Source of the DNA: Myxococcota bacterium
GTDB lineage: Bacteria; Myxococcota; UBA4151
Direction: 5' to 3'
Assembly: GCA_028823075.1 (NCBI GenBank)
Contig: JAPKCE010000002.1
Span: 1-21,343 of the forward strand
Length of the DNA: 21,343 nt
Shown here: positions 7,249 through 15,490 of the stretch, in pieces
How the letters are laid out: every line of letters starts with the position of its first letter
Position numbering within the stretch: the stretch's first letter is position 1
Translations under genes and position numbers: made by a program
The notes under the pieces: model-generated
Told to the model about the DNA's origin: nothing
Database searches by the model: none
The model's input: only the letters and a program-made list of their open reading frames with translations

Positions 7249-8247
7249 CTAAAGAGCCCACAGCGGAGAGCGGGCGCGGACATCACAGCGCTCCGCTTCG
7301 AACTGGTCAGCGCTCGCCACCTGAATACTTTGGCCGTCGTAGCTCAAAGTATGTTGCCAGCATCCCGCGGCGAAAAATCTGTGTTCAAGGCGCAGCGCAC
7401 CCTGTGGGTTTTCTTGCAACTCCAAGTTCTCGGCTTGCAGAAGCAATTGCACCGAGCCCTGGCGTTCTTCACAAAGCTCGAACTCGCCTAGCGCGCAACG
7501 AGCTTGGCGGTCCGAAGCGCGCCCGGTGACGATGAGCACCTCGCCCATTTGTCGAGCCACGGCGCTAGCTTTCGGGCGCTCGTAGAGCTCCTTGGCACTA
7601 CCGGTTTGCAGCAGTTCACCGGGGCTGCCGTGCATCACCGCGATACGGTCGGCCAGGGCCATCGCTTCAGTTCGGTCGTGAGTCACCAGCAGGGCGGCGG
7701 CGCCTTCGGCTTTGAGTTGTGCGCGGGTCCAGGAGCCCAGGTCCTTGCGCCTTTGAGCATCTAAGTTGGCGAAGGGCTCGTCGAGAAGCAACAGTTTGGG
7801 GCGCGGAGCTAAGGCGCGAGCAAGCCCGACCCTCTGCTGCTGCCCGCCGGACAGCTCAGCCGGGAGTCGATGTGCCAAATCGCCCAGCCCAAACCGCTCG
7901 ATCAGGCCATCAACACGGGACTTAGAATTGCCTTTGCCGTGCAGGCCGAAGGCGATGTTTTGTCGCACGTTGAGATGCGAAAATAGCGCAAAGTCCTGAA
8001 ACACCATTCCTAGGCCGCGCTTCTCGGCAGGACGATCTGGGCTTAACGTTTTGCCGTAAAGTGAGAGTTCGCCAGATTGGGGTGCAAGGAACCCGGCGAT
8101 GCAGCGCAAAATACTGCTTTTCCCACAGCCGGAAGGACCGAGCAGGGCGACGATCTCGCCGGCGCCAATCGCCAGCGAAGCGTCTTTGACCACGACCTCG
8201 CCGTCGTAAGCTAAACACAAAGAGTCGAGGTTGAGCATTTCGTTCAT
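7249..8247 (-). CDS. fbpC: Fe(III)-type ABC transporter ATP-binding protein (FbpC-like)
   Basis: 332 aa from the ATG at 8247, whose A is the last base of the permease stop (TGATG); a GGGA site lies 6 nt upstream. An in-frame ATG at 8259 would add four residues. Cytoplasmic ATPase that powers the importer encoded just upstream. Motifs: Walker A GPSGCGKS at 37-44, Q-loop Q84 in VFQDF, signature LSGGQQQR at 132-139, Walker B LLLLDEP at 152-158 and switch H190. About 95 residues after the ATPase domain match the extra C-terminal regulatory domain of the FbpC/PotA/CysA group. Last gene of the three-gene leftward operon; it converges with acs across a 2-bp gap with no visible terminator. Confidence 0.88.
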   Translation of the reverse strand: MNEMLNLDSLCLAYDGEVVVKDASLAIGAGEIVALLGPSGCGKSSILRCIAGFLAPQSGELSLYGKTLSPDRPAEKRGLGMVFQDFALFSHLNVRQNIAFGLHGKGNSKSRVDGLIERFGLGDLAHRLPAELSGGQQQRVGLARALAPRPKLLLLDEPFANLDAQRRKDLGSWTRAQLKAEGAAALLVTHDRTEAMALADRIAVMHGSPGELLQTGSAKELYERPKASAVARQMGEVLIVTGRASDRQARCALGEFELCEERQGSVQLLLQAENLELQENPQGALRLEHRFFAAGCWQHTLSYDGQSIQVASADQFEAERCDVRARSPLWAL

Positions 8248-9794
8248 CAGCGTTCCCATCGTCGCAATAGGGCCTGGGCCGCGAGCACCATGCCGATTAA
8301 GGTCAAAGCTGAAACGCCCAAATCAGCTAGATGCGCGTCTTCATGAGCATCAAAAATACGCGTTGCCAAGCTGCTTTCGCCCGCAGGAAGCAGCATGATC
8401 GTAATCGGTAACTCTTTGACGATGGCGATGAAGCTGAGCAGAAACCCAGCCATAAGAGCAGGCGTTAAACCCGGCAGCCGCAAAGTCCAAAAACGTCTCC
8501 ACGGCGAGGCACCCAAGCTGCGCGCCGCCTCGATCGGGCTGTCGCTTTCGGTTAATAGCGCGGGCTTTAGGGCAGCATAGGCGTGGCTCGAAAAGCGCAT
8601 CGCTAAACCAAAGAGCAGCAGCAAGCCGCCTTCGCCAAAATCCCTCAAGTTACCGCTGGGGAGCCGCAGCATCAACTGCAACAGCCCGAAAGCGACGAGA
8701 ACGCCCGGCACACCGCTGGCTAGAAAAGTCGCAAGCTCAAGCCAGGAGCGTTGCGATTTCTTGGAAGCTGTGACCAAGGCCGCCGGCAGGCCGCCCAGCA
8801 TTAAGGTCAGCAAGCCTCCAAAAATTCCGAGCATCAACGTCGTTGCGAGCGGGCGTAAAATCGGCGCGGTTAGCTCACCCGAGAAGGCCATCTGCAAACA
8901 CATAGCGGTTGGCAGAACCAGCGCCAGCGCCAGGTAAGACCCGATCAGAATGAGCGCCGTCAGACGCTGTATCAGTGTTGGACTGCAAGGCTCGACGCAG
9001 CGTTTGCGCGCCTGGCTCAAATTGGCACCGCTTCCGGTCAGACCGCGGCCGATGAGAATGAGAGGAATCACGAAGGCGCAAAGCAACAAGCCCATGAGCG
9101 GCGCTTGAATCCCGCCGCGACCCACGAATTGATAGAGTTCAAAAGTGAGCACGCGGGCATCGAGAACGGCCACAGCGCCGAAATCTGCCAGCGCGTAGAC
9201 CATAACTAATAGGGCGGAAAAACCGAGGGCGGGTCGCAGTCCGGGAAACAGAACTCTGAGCAGGACACGGCTTTGGCTAGCGCCTAAACTGCGCGCCGCT
9301 TCTTCGCTTTGGGCAGGAAGCTGGCGCAAGGCCGCGGCGACAATCAACTGCACATAGGGCGTGCAGCAGAGAATTAACACCAGCAAGGCAGGTAGCATCC
9401 CTTCGAAACGGCCTTGGAAGCCAAGGGTTTTACCGACGGGACCTAAGGGCGCAAAACTTTCGCGCAAGGTCGCTGCGAGCAGAAAACTTGGTAAGACCAG
9501 CGGCAGCACCGTGAGCCGGGTGAGCAGGTTTGAGCCGCGAAAGCGCCAGCGTATCTGTACAAAGGCGAAAAACGTACCGAGCAGCAAGCAGGCGCTAGCA
9601 ACCCCAAGGGCAAGCGCCAAGCTGCGCCAACCCGTGCTGAGCAAACGCGCCCATTCGAGCGGCGGCGCCGGGATCAGCCCGAAGGGGTTTCGTAGGGCGA
9701 GCCCTATGCCTGCGAAAGGCAGTCCGACCACCACCCCGCAGAACAGCAGCGCGGCGATTATGGCGGGGTTTCTCGCTGGCGGTTTTGGGCTCAT
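8247..9794 (-). CDS. fbpB: Fe(III)-type ABC transporter permease, double-length (FbpB-like)
   Basis: 515 aa, about twelve hydrophobic spans. It is a fused double permease: the cytoplasmic EAA loop that contacts the ATPase occurs twice, at 164-173 (EEAARSLGAS) and 421-430 (IEAARSLGAS), each followed by a PGL.PAL stretch. Such head-to-tail fusions are typical of the FbpB/AfuB/ThiP group, where one gene product forms both halves of the channel. The start lies 3 bp after the stop of the binding-protein gene with only a weak AAGG site, so translation is probably coupled. Thiamine import (ThiP) is the main alternative; the binding protein favours iron. Confidence 0.88.
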   Translation of the reverse strand: MSPKPPARNPAIIAALLFCGVVVGLPFAGIGLALRNPFGLIPAPPLEWARLLSTGWRSLALALGVASACLLLGTFFAFVQIRWRFRGSNLLTRLTVLPLVLPSFLLAATLRESFAPLGPVGKTLGFQGRFEGMLPALLVLILCCTPYVQLIVAAALRQLPAQSEEAARSLGASQSRVLLRVLFPGLRPALGFSALLVMVYALADFGAVAVLDARVLTFELYQFVGRGGIQAPLMGLLLCAFVIPLILIGRGLTGSGANLSQARKRCVEPCSPTLIQRLTALILIGSYLALALVLPTAMCLQMAFSGELTAPILRPLATTLMLGIFGGLLTLMLGGLPAALVTASKKSQRSWLELATFLASGVPGVLVAFGLLQLMLRLPSGNLRDFGEGGLLLLFGLAMRFSSHAYAALKPALLTESDSPIEAARSLGASPWRRFWTLRLPGLTPALMAGFLLSFIAIVKELPITIMLLPAGESSLATRIFDAHEDAHLADLGVSALTLIGMVLAAQALLRRWER

Positions 9795-9797
9795 GCC

Positions 9798-10814
9798 TTA
9801 CTGAAGGCGAAGCCGGCGCAACAAAGCAAGGCTTGCCGCCAAATCGGTGAGAGCAGCCTGTGGCATTTTGAGCACAATACCTTCGACAGGGCGTACATCC
9901 TTATGCAGCGGAACCCCCTGTACACTGGGGTATTCATAGGCTTTTTGGGCAAAGTAACTTTGGCCTTCATCGCTCAATAGAAATTCGATTAACTGTTCGG
10001 CGAGTTGTGGGTGTTTACTGCTCTTTGGAATGCCAACCCCGGCCAGCATCACCAGGTTTCCGGCGTCTCCAGGTAGGACAAAATGCGCGTTGGCAGCCTT
10101 CAGACCCGGGTTTTGAGCGCGCAGTTTATGAAGGTAGTAATGGTTGACCAGACCGATATCGATCTCCCCCATATCGACGGCGCGAACTTGCGGTGAGTTT
10201 TTGGGGTAAACTGCCGGTTTGTTCGCCTGCATAGCCTTCAGCCAGGTCGTGGTCTTGGCCTCGCCCCAATGGCTGCGAAGTGCCGAGACGTGGGCTTGAA
10301 AGCTAGCGTTTCCAGGAGCCCAGCCGACGCGTCCGGCGAAGCGTGCATCGGCCAATTCAAAAAGTGTTTTGGGTAGGTTTTTAACCCGCTCGGGGCTGTA
10401 GACCATCACCCGCAAACGCCCGGAGGTGGCGACCCATAACCCCTTATCGCTGCGTTTATCCGGGGCCACTCGACGCAGCAAGGGATCGGAGAGTTTGCGC
10501 AACAAACCTTGCTCGCCAAGTAAACTTAAATAGCCCACGGTCTGCGCGAAGAAGAGGTCAGCGTCGCTCTTTACCCCTTCCATCGCCAGGCGGTTTGCCA
10601 AAGCCTCGCTGCTTTTATCAAAGCGAGTTTTGACTTCGATACCATTCGCTTCGGCAAATTTTTGCAGCAAGGGCTCGACGAGAAGCGCACTGCGGCCACT
10701 GTAAATTGTGAGCACCGGTTTGGCCACCGCCGCGGGTTTGTTGGGCGCCGTCGTAGGGGTAGCTTTACTGCAACCACTTGCGGCCAGACCAAGCGCCAAA
10801 AACAGGATGCGCAT
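9798..10814 (-). CDS. fbpA: Fe(III)-type ABC transporter substrate-binding lipoprotein (FbpA-like)
   Basis: 338 aa. It begins with a lipoprotein signal peptide whose lipobox ends ASGC (Cys15), followed by a Pro/Ala-rich linker to about residue 32, so it is tethered rather than free in the periplasm. The fold is that of class II binding proteins. The start of the mature domain (LTIYSGR, Y38) and the adjacent pair Y226-Y227 in NHYYLHK match the tyrosine iron ligands of the FbpA/FutA/AfuA family. The His of Neisseria FbpA (YNGQH) is replaced by Arg in YSGR, as in family branches that use other ligands or a synergistic anion. An AAGGGG site 7 nt upstream supports the start. First gene of the importer operon; I saw no clear Fur box upstream. 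Confidence 0.86.
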   Translation of the reverse strand: MRILFLALGLAASGCSKATPTTAPNKPAAVAKPVLTIYSGRSALLVEPLLQKFAEANGIEVKTRFDKSSEALANRLAMEGVKSDADLFFAQTVGYLSLLGEQGLLRKLSDPLLRRVAPDKRSDKGLWVATSGRLRVMVYSPERVKNLPKTLFELADARFAGRVGWAPGNASFQAHVSALRSHWGEAKTTTWLKAMQANKPAVYPKNSPQVRAVDMGEIDIGLVNHYYLHKLRAQNPGLKAANAHFVLPGDAGNLVMLAGVGIPKSSKHPQLAEQLIEFLLSDEGQSYFAQKAYEYPSVQGVPLHKDVRPVEGIVLKMPQAALTDLAASLALLRRLRLQ

Positions 10815-10952
10815 AGAAACCCCTTATCGAGTGGCGATGATTTGGTGCAGCGTGGGGTCTTTGTAAAGCGAGGTCTGAACGTCAATCTCCGAGTAAAGCA
10901 TATTGCCAGCGACCGGCCTTACCCCCACAGTCCTTAGCCCGGGGAGCTTTTT
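10815..10952. promoter_or_regulatory. Divergent intergenic region between the iron importer and the surface-protein operon
   Basis: The 138-bp gap must hold the start signals for both the leftward importer and the rightward TSP3 gene. Visible: AAGGGG before the leftward ATG and GGGGAG about 8 nt before the rightward ATG. No convincing Fur-type palindrome, -35/-10 pair or terminator hairpin could be assigned by eye. Confidence 0.45.
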
Positions 10953-13736
10953 ATGATCATCAAACGGACGCTGCGCGGCGCACTGGTCTGCGTGCTTCTG
11001 CTCGCTGCCTCTCAATCGCTGGCCGTCGACCGGGACAACGACGGGCTTGATGACGTTTGGGAAATGCTCAATTTTGGTTCGATGAATGCGCAAAGCGGCG
11101 CTGGTGATGCCGACGGGGACGGGCTTACAAACGCCCAGGAACTGGCTTTGGGTACCGACCCTAACCAGGCTGATAGCGATGGCGATGGTCTAGGTGATGG
11201 CGACGAAGTCGCGGCTGAGCCGGCCACAGACCCCCTGCGCGCCGACAGCGATGGCGATGGTTTGAGCGATGCTCAGGAAGCAGACTTGGGCACCGACCCG
11301 ACTCAGGCTGATAGCGACTCCGATGGTCTTCATGACGGTCGCGAATTAGAGCTCGGTTTAAACCCACTCGACTCCGACAGCGATGGCGGGGGCATTGACG
11401 ACGGCCAAGAAATAAACAGCGATCAGACCGATCCTTTGCGCCCTGAAGACGATTTGCTCGACAGCGATGAGGACGGTGTCACCGACTACAACGAAGGCTC
11501 GCTCGGCACGGACCCTTGGAACGCCGATAGCGATGGCGATGGCCTGCTCGACGGCGAGGAGGATCTGAATGGCGACGGGGTCTATGATCGCGGCGCCGGT
11601 GAGACCGACCCGAATGACGCCGATTGCGACGATGATGGGCTGAGCGATGGTAGTGAGCGGCGTTTGGCGACCGACCCTTTTAATCCCGATACCGATGGTG
11701 ATGGCCTGAGCGATGGGCGTGAAGTTCAGTTGGCTTTGCAGCCTCGGTACATCTGTTTGAGCGCATTATACTCCGATTCCGATAACGATAGTCTGTCGGA
11801 CTCGCTGGAATTATCCGAAGACTCTTTATCCTCTCCTTGCCTTCGAGACAGTGACGGTGACGGCATTTACGATGCGGTGGAATTATCCGACCAAACAGCC
11901 GCAAATGACCCGTTGGACCATCTTTTGGATTCGGATCGTGACGGGCTCTCGGATCGCTATGAAAATGAGGTTTCGCATTCGGATAGGCGAATTTACGACA
12001 GCGACGGCGACGGGTTTTCAGATTCTTCGGAAACGTTGTTTTTTCATACTAAACCGATGGACGCCGACACTGATGATGACGGTCTGCTCGACGGTTCTGA
12101 GCTGAGGTTAAGACCCGAGGGGTGGTTTAGTCCTTTTCCGCCAGCCTCCGCCGATTCCGACGGCGATGGTCTGCTCGACGGACAGGAATACGGACTGATT
12201 GAGCCGCAACTGTCGCTTCTGCCGGCACATCATGGGGATACCGACATGGCGGTGTTTCGCGCCGACGCCGATGGGGGGGCATCGACAACAAACATTTTCG
12301 ACCCCGACAGCGATGACGATGGCATTGCTGACGGTTTAGAGGATGCCAATGCCAATGGCCGATGGGACGTGTCGGAGGGCGAAACCGACGCCGCGTCCGC
12401 AGACAGCGACGGCGACGGTCTTTCGGATAAAGTCGAACTCGACGCGGCGCTCGACCCGGCCTGCGAGCGCTCCCCGTTGAACCCAATCTTGCCAGAAGAC
12501 GCCGACCAAGATGCCGACGGCGATGGCCTCAGCAACCGCCAAGAAGTTCTGTTGCGCTGCGCAGGCCAGGCTAATGCCAGCAGTTTATGCAACACCGACA
12601 GCGATGGCGATGGTTTGAGCGATGCCATCGAAGTCTCGCTCGCAGAAGGTGGGCAGGGCGCTTATTTGCAGGGCGCCGGCTGTGGCGGCGGCAGCAACCC
12701 GATGGCCAGCGACAGCGATGGTGACAGCCTTGGTGATGCGCAAGAAGACCGTAACGGCAACGGGCGCACCGACGAAAACGAAACGAACCCTTTACTCGCC
12801 GATAGCGACGGCGACGGTTTGAGTGATGGACAAGAAGATGAGAACGCTGACGGGGAAGTCGGGTCGGGCGAGACTGACCCCCTGCGCCCGGATAGCGACG
12901 GTGACGGACTCAGTGATGGTGTTGAGAAGACTCTTGGCAGCAACCCTCTAAGCGCCGACAGCGACGGTGATGGCCTGAGCGACGGTCTCGAAGCGGGGTT
13001 CGCCGAATTGGATGCCGACCCGGCGACCACAAGTGACCCGACGCTTGCCGATAGCGACGGCGACGGCTTGAGCGATGGTTTTGAAGACGCTAACGGCGAT
13101 GGCCTCAGGCAAGCCGATGAGACCGACCCGAACGATCCCGACAGCGACGGCGACGGTGTGCTCGACGGTGCTGAGGTGAGGCCGGCCGGTTGCCAGCAGG
13201 CCCAGGGCTCCGACCCGCTAAAAGTCGACAGCGACGGTGATGGCCTTGGCGACGCTTTTGAAGATAGAAACCGTAACGGCTGCGTTGACGATGGCGAGAC
13301 CTTAGCGGCGCGCGCCGACAGCGATGGGGGCGGGCGCAGCGACGCTGATGAACTGCTTAGCGATGGCACGGACCCGCTGCTCGGCGACGATGACTTTGGC
13401 TCCGACCCCGATGGCGACGGCTTGCTCAACGAAGACGAGCTCGGCGCTGGAACCAACCGGCTTTTGGCCGATAGCGATGGCGACGCCTTGTCCGACGGTC
13501 GCGAAGTGCTTGAGGTCGGCAGCGACCCCTTGCTCGCCGACAGCGACGGCGGCGGCGCCGATGATGGTTTGGAGGTACTTGTTCATGCTTCGAACCCGCT
13601 CGACCCCAGCGATGACTTTGTCGGGCAACTGCGCGGTGATCTCGTAGGAGGCTGTAATTGCGCCGAGTTTGATGCTAGCTCGGTTCTGTTTCTTCTGGCT
13701 ATTTTGGTTCTCCGAAGGCGCCGTTTATGCGCCTAA
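10953..13736 (+). CDS. Thrombospondin type 3 repeat surface protein with MYXO-CTERM-like tail
   Basis: 927 aa. A Sec signal peptide (about 1-24, ending QSLA) is followed almost at once by a long acidic array of DSDGDGLSDG.E-type calcium-binding repeats, roughly 30 copies between residues 25 and 893, spaced about 20-45 residues apart and usually followed by GTDP or NPL. The C-terminus is a three-part anchor: GGCNC (Cys901, Cys903), a short hydrophobic segment (about 908-920) and RRRR (921-924). This matches the MYXO-CTERM sorting signal of myxobacteria, where a myxosortase cleaves near the Cys and the protein is passed to the surface. Such arrays form rigid Ca2+-loaded rods. The stop overlaps the start of the OmpA-family gene by 10 nt, so the two are co-expressed. 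Specific function unknown; adhesion or envelope structure is plausible. Confidence 0.9.
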   Translation: MIIKRTLRGALVCVLLLAASQSLAVDRDNDGLDDVWEMLNFGSMNAQSGAGDADGDGLTNAQELALGTDPNQADSDGDGLGDGDEVAAEPATDPLRADSDGDGLSDAQEADLGTDPTQADSDSDGLHDGRELELGLNPLDSDSDGGGIDDGQEINSDQTDPLRPEDDLLDSDEDGVTDYNEGSLGTDPWNADSDGDGLLDGEEDLNGDGVYDRGAGETDPNDADCDDDGLSDGSERRLATDPFNPDTDGDGLSDGREVQLALQPRYICLSALYSDSDNDSLSDSLELSEDSLSSPCLRDSDGDGIYDAVELSDQTAANDPLDHLLDSDRDGLSDRYENEVSHSDRRIYDSDGDGFSDSSETLFFHTKPMDADTDDDGLLDGSELRLRPEGWFSPFPPASADSDGDGLLDGQEYGLIEPQLSLLPAHHGDTDMAVFRADADGGASTTNIFDPDSDDDGIADGLEDANANGRWDVSEGETDAASADSDGDGLSDKVELDAALDPACERSPLNPILPEDADQDADGDGLSNRQEVLLRCAGQANASSLCNTDSDGDGLSDAIEVSLAEGGQGAYLQGAGCGGGSNPMASDSDGDSLGDAQEDRNGNGRTDENETNPLLADSDGDGLSDGQEDENADGEVGSGETDPLRPDSDGDGLSDGVEKTLGSNPLSADSDGDGLSDGLEAGFAELDADPATTSDPTLADSDGDGLSDGFEDANGDGLRQADETDPNDPDSDGDGVLDGAEVRPAGCQQAQGSDPLKVDSDGDGLGDAFEDRNRNGCVDDGETLAARADSDGGGRSDADELLSDGTDPLLGDDDFGSDPDGDGLLNEDELGAGTNRLLADSDGDALSDGREVLEVGSDPLLADSDGGGADDGLEVLVHASNPLDPSDDFVGQLRGDLVGGCNCAEFDASSVLFLLAILVLRRRRLCA
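11025..13620 (+). repeat. Tandem degenerate calcium-binding (TSP3) repeat array, coding
   Basis: About 30 degenerate units whose core encodes D-S-D-G-D-G-L-S-D-G-x-E; at DNA level the recurring core is gatagcgatggcgatgg or close variants. Units in the middle part (about 11750-12250) are more diverged, while those at 12700-13350 are more alike, suggesting more recent duplication or homogenisation there. The array is in frame throughout. Confidence 0.88.
13644..13733 (+). other. MYXO-CTERM-like C-terminal sorting signal
   Basis: The last 30 codons of the TSP3 protein encode GGCNC, a hydrophobic run (SSVLFLLAILVL) and RRRR, ending three residues later. The order Cys motif, short membrane span and Arg cluster is the layout of MYXO-CTERM; the match to the family model was judged by eye only. 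Confidence 0.65.
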
Positions 13737-15490
13737 TTCTGTTGCTTTGTTTGCTTCCGTCGCTGCTCTTCGCTGCCGGAAACGACGATGCTCGTCGCAC
13801 CAATTTGATGCTTGAGCCCGTTCAGGCGGCACTCGACGGCTCGCCCTTTATCAGCCTTTGGCAGGCTCGGTCAGTGCAGAGCTGGCGCTGGCATTTGGCT
13901 CTGGCTTTGTCTCATTCGAGCGAGCCGTTGCGCGAGGTTAAAGGCGGGGAAACGCTGCGTTCAATCGTCGCTTATCGTCGCCAGGCCTCGGCTTCTCTCG
14001 CCTTGGGGTTGCCGCGCCATATGCAGCTCGGTTTGTCGCTTCCCTACCTACTCGACCAGCGGGCTGAGTTTCCAGGCTACCGAACCGGTTCGCTCGCAGA
14101 GTCTGGCCCGATGGACCCTAAGGTTTGGCTCAAGTGGTCGCGCCCTTGGCTCGCTAAACCTTGGAGCTCAGCTCTGGTGCTGGCCATCGATTTACCCCTC
14201 GGCGATGATCAGGCATACAGCGGCCGAGGCGCTTTAGCGGGGGCAATCGACGCGGTGCTCGGTTGGCAGCAAAAATCCTTACAGATAAGCGCCCAGGTTG
14301 GCTATTATGTCGAGCCCGCCCGCCCCCTGTTTACAGCATTTTTCGACGATCATTTACGCCTTGCGGCCGGGCTCCGCTACGCCCCTAAAGATGTGGACTG
14401 GGCCTTGCTCGCCGAGGCCGATCTGCGCCTCGGTGGGGCGCCCGCCGTAGCGTTAACCTCGCGCCTCGGGGTCGAGCTTCGCTTCGGTGGGATCCGCCTA
14501 CCGGTAGCCTTCGTCCAGCCGCTAAGCAGTCGCCCAGGACAGCCACGTTTTGCCGCCCTAGCGGCGCTTCAGGCTAACTATCGGCGGCCGCCAGACTTTG
14601 ATGGCGACGGGTTGCGCGGCAAGGCCGATCAATGTCCGAAAAAACCGGAAGATTTCGACGGCCATCTGGACAGCGATGGTTGCCCGGATTTGGATAAAGA
14701 TCGCGACGGTATTCATGACGATGACGATGCATGCCAAGAAAAACCTGAAGACTTCGACGGGTTTCAAGACGTTGATGGTTGTCCGGACTTGGATAACGAC
14801 GGGGATGGGGTTGTCGATGTTAAGGATCAATGCCCGATGGTGCCGGAGAACATCAACGGCATTGCCGATGATGATGGCTGCCCCGAACCCGACTCCGATT
14901 TTGACGGGATTTTAGACCCGGACGATCAATGCCCGCGGCAGCCCGAAGACTTGGACAAATGGCAAGATAGCGACGGTTGTCCTGAACCGGACAACGATGG
15001 CGATGGTCTGCTCGACGGCGACGATGACTGCCCGAATGAGCCGGAAACCATGAACGGCGTTGATGATGAAGACGGTTGTCCCGAAAAGGCGGTGCTTGAG
15101 ATTAGGCGCATGAAGCCGCATCGAATCAAGGCGCGCATTCACTTTCGCAGGCATCATTGGGCCATAGCGCCGCGCTCCACTCAGACCATCGACCTCATCG
15201 CTAAACTCATTAAAGAGCACCCAGAGATCGCCAAACTACGCATCGAAGGGCACACGGATAAGAGCGGTCGGCGTGCCGCCAACAGACGTTTGAGCCAGAA
15301 GCGCGCCGATGAGGTCATGAGGGCCCTTATCGCCTTGGGTGTTGCGCCTAAATTGCTTGAGGCAAAAGGTTATGGCTGGAGCATGCCCATCGATAAAAGG
15401 CGTGGCCGTCGGGCGCGCCGCCGTAACCGTCGGGTGGGATTTTTAGTGCTCGAGGTGAGTGGTGAGGACAACGATGAAAAGCAGCCTTAG
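13727..15490 (+). CDS. OmpA-family outer-membrane protein with TSP3 repeats
   Basis: 587 aa. The signal peptide (about 1-16, LLFA) is followed by a region to about 285 with alternating aromatic/polar strands, which could be an outer-membrane beta-barrel. Five TSP3 repeats at 289-454 follow, each with a D.DGDG core, a Cys in the QCP/GCP positions and a PEDFDG-type linker. The OmpA-like peptidoglycan-binding domain is at about 465-575: IEGHTDKSGRRAANRRLS from 506 with D511, then KGYGWSMPI and NRRVGF. The domain holds an unusually Arg-rich loop just before NRRV. This is the OprF/OmpA-TSP3 architecture that ties the outer membrane to the wall. It overlaps the preceding MYXO-CTERM gene by 10 nt and the following cofG start by 17 nt, so it bridges an envelope unit and a cofactor operon. 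Confidence 0.9.
   Translation: MRLILLLCLLPSLLFAAGNDDARRTNLMLEPVQAALDGSPFISLWQARSVQSWRWHLALALSHSSEPLREVKGGETLRSIVAYRRQASASLALGLPRHMQLGLSLPYLLDQRAEFPGYRTGSLAESGPMDPKVWLKWSRPWLAKPWSSALVLAIDLPLGDDQAYSGRGALAGAIDAVLGWQQKSLQISAQVGYYVEPARPLFTAFFDDHLRLAAGLRYAPKDVDWALLAEADLRLGGAPAVALTSRLGVELRFGGIRLPVAFVQPLSSRPGQPRFAALAALQANYRRPPDFDGDGLRGKADQCPKKPEDFDGHLDSDGCPDLDKDRDGIHDDDDACQEKPEDFDGFQDVDGCPDLDNDGDGVVDVKDQCPMVPENINGIADDDGCPEPDSDFDGILDPDDQCPRQPEDLDKWQDSDGCPEPDNDGDGLLDGDDDCPNEPETMNGVDDEDGCPEKAVLEIRRMKPHRIKARIHFRRHHWAIAPRSTQTIDLIAKLIKEHPEIAKLRIEGHTDKSGRRAANRRLSQKRADEVMRALIALGVAPKLLEAKGYGWSMPIDKRRGRRARRRNRRVGFLVLEVSGEDNDEKQP

Noticed and set aside
12662..13456. Long antisense open frame (264 aa, Ser/Pro-rich) in the TSP3 gene
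   Set aside because: It is the reverse-strand shadow of the Asp/Gly-rich repeats; a repetitive SPSPSLS composition with no start signal or domain. The same holds for the other antisense frames at 12127-12628 and 13302-13628.
11025..13620. Possible CRISPR or non-coding tandem repeat
   Set aside because: Recurring short cores with variable spacing looked like direct repeats, but they are in frame and encode calcium-binding TSP3 units; repeat length and spacing are irregular.
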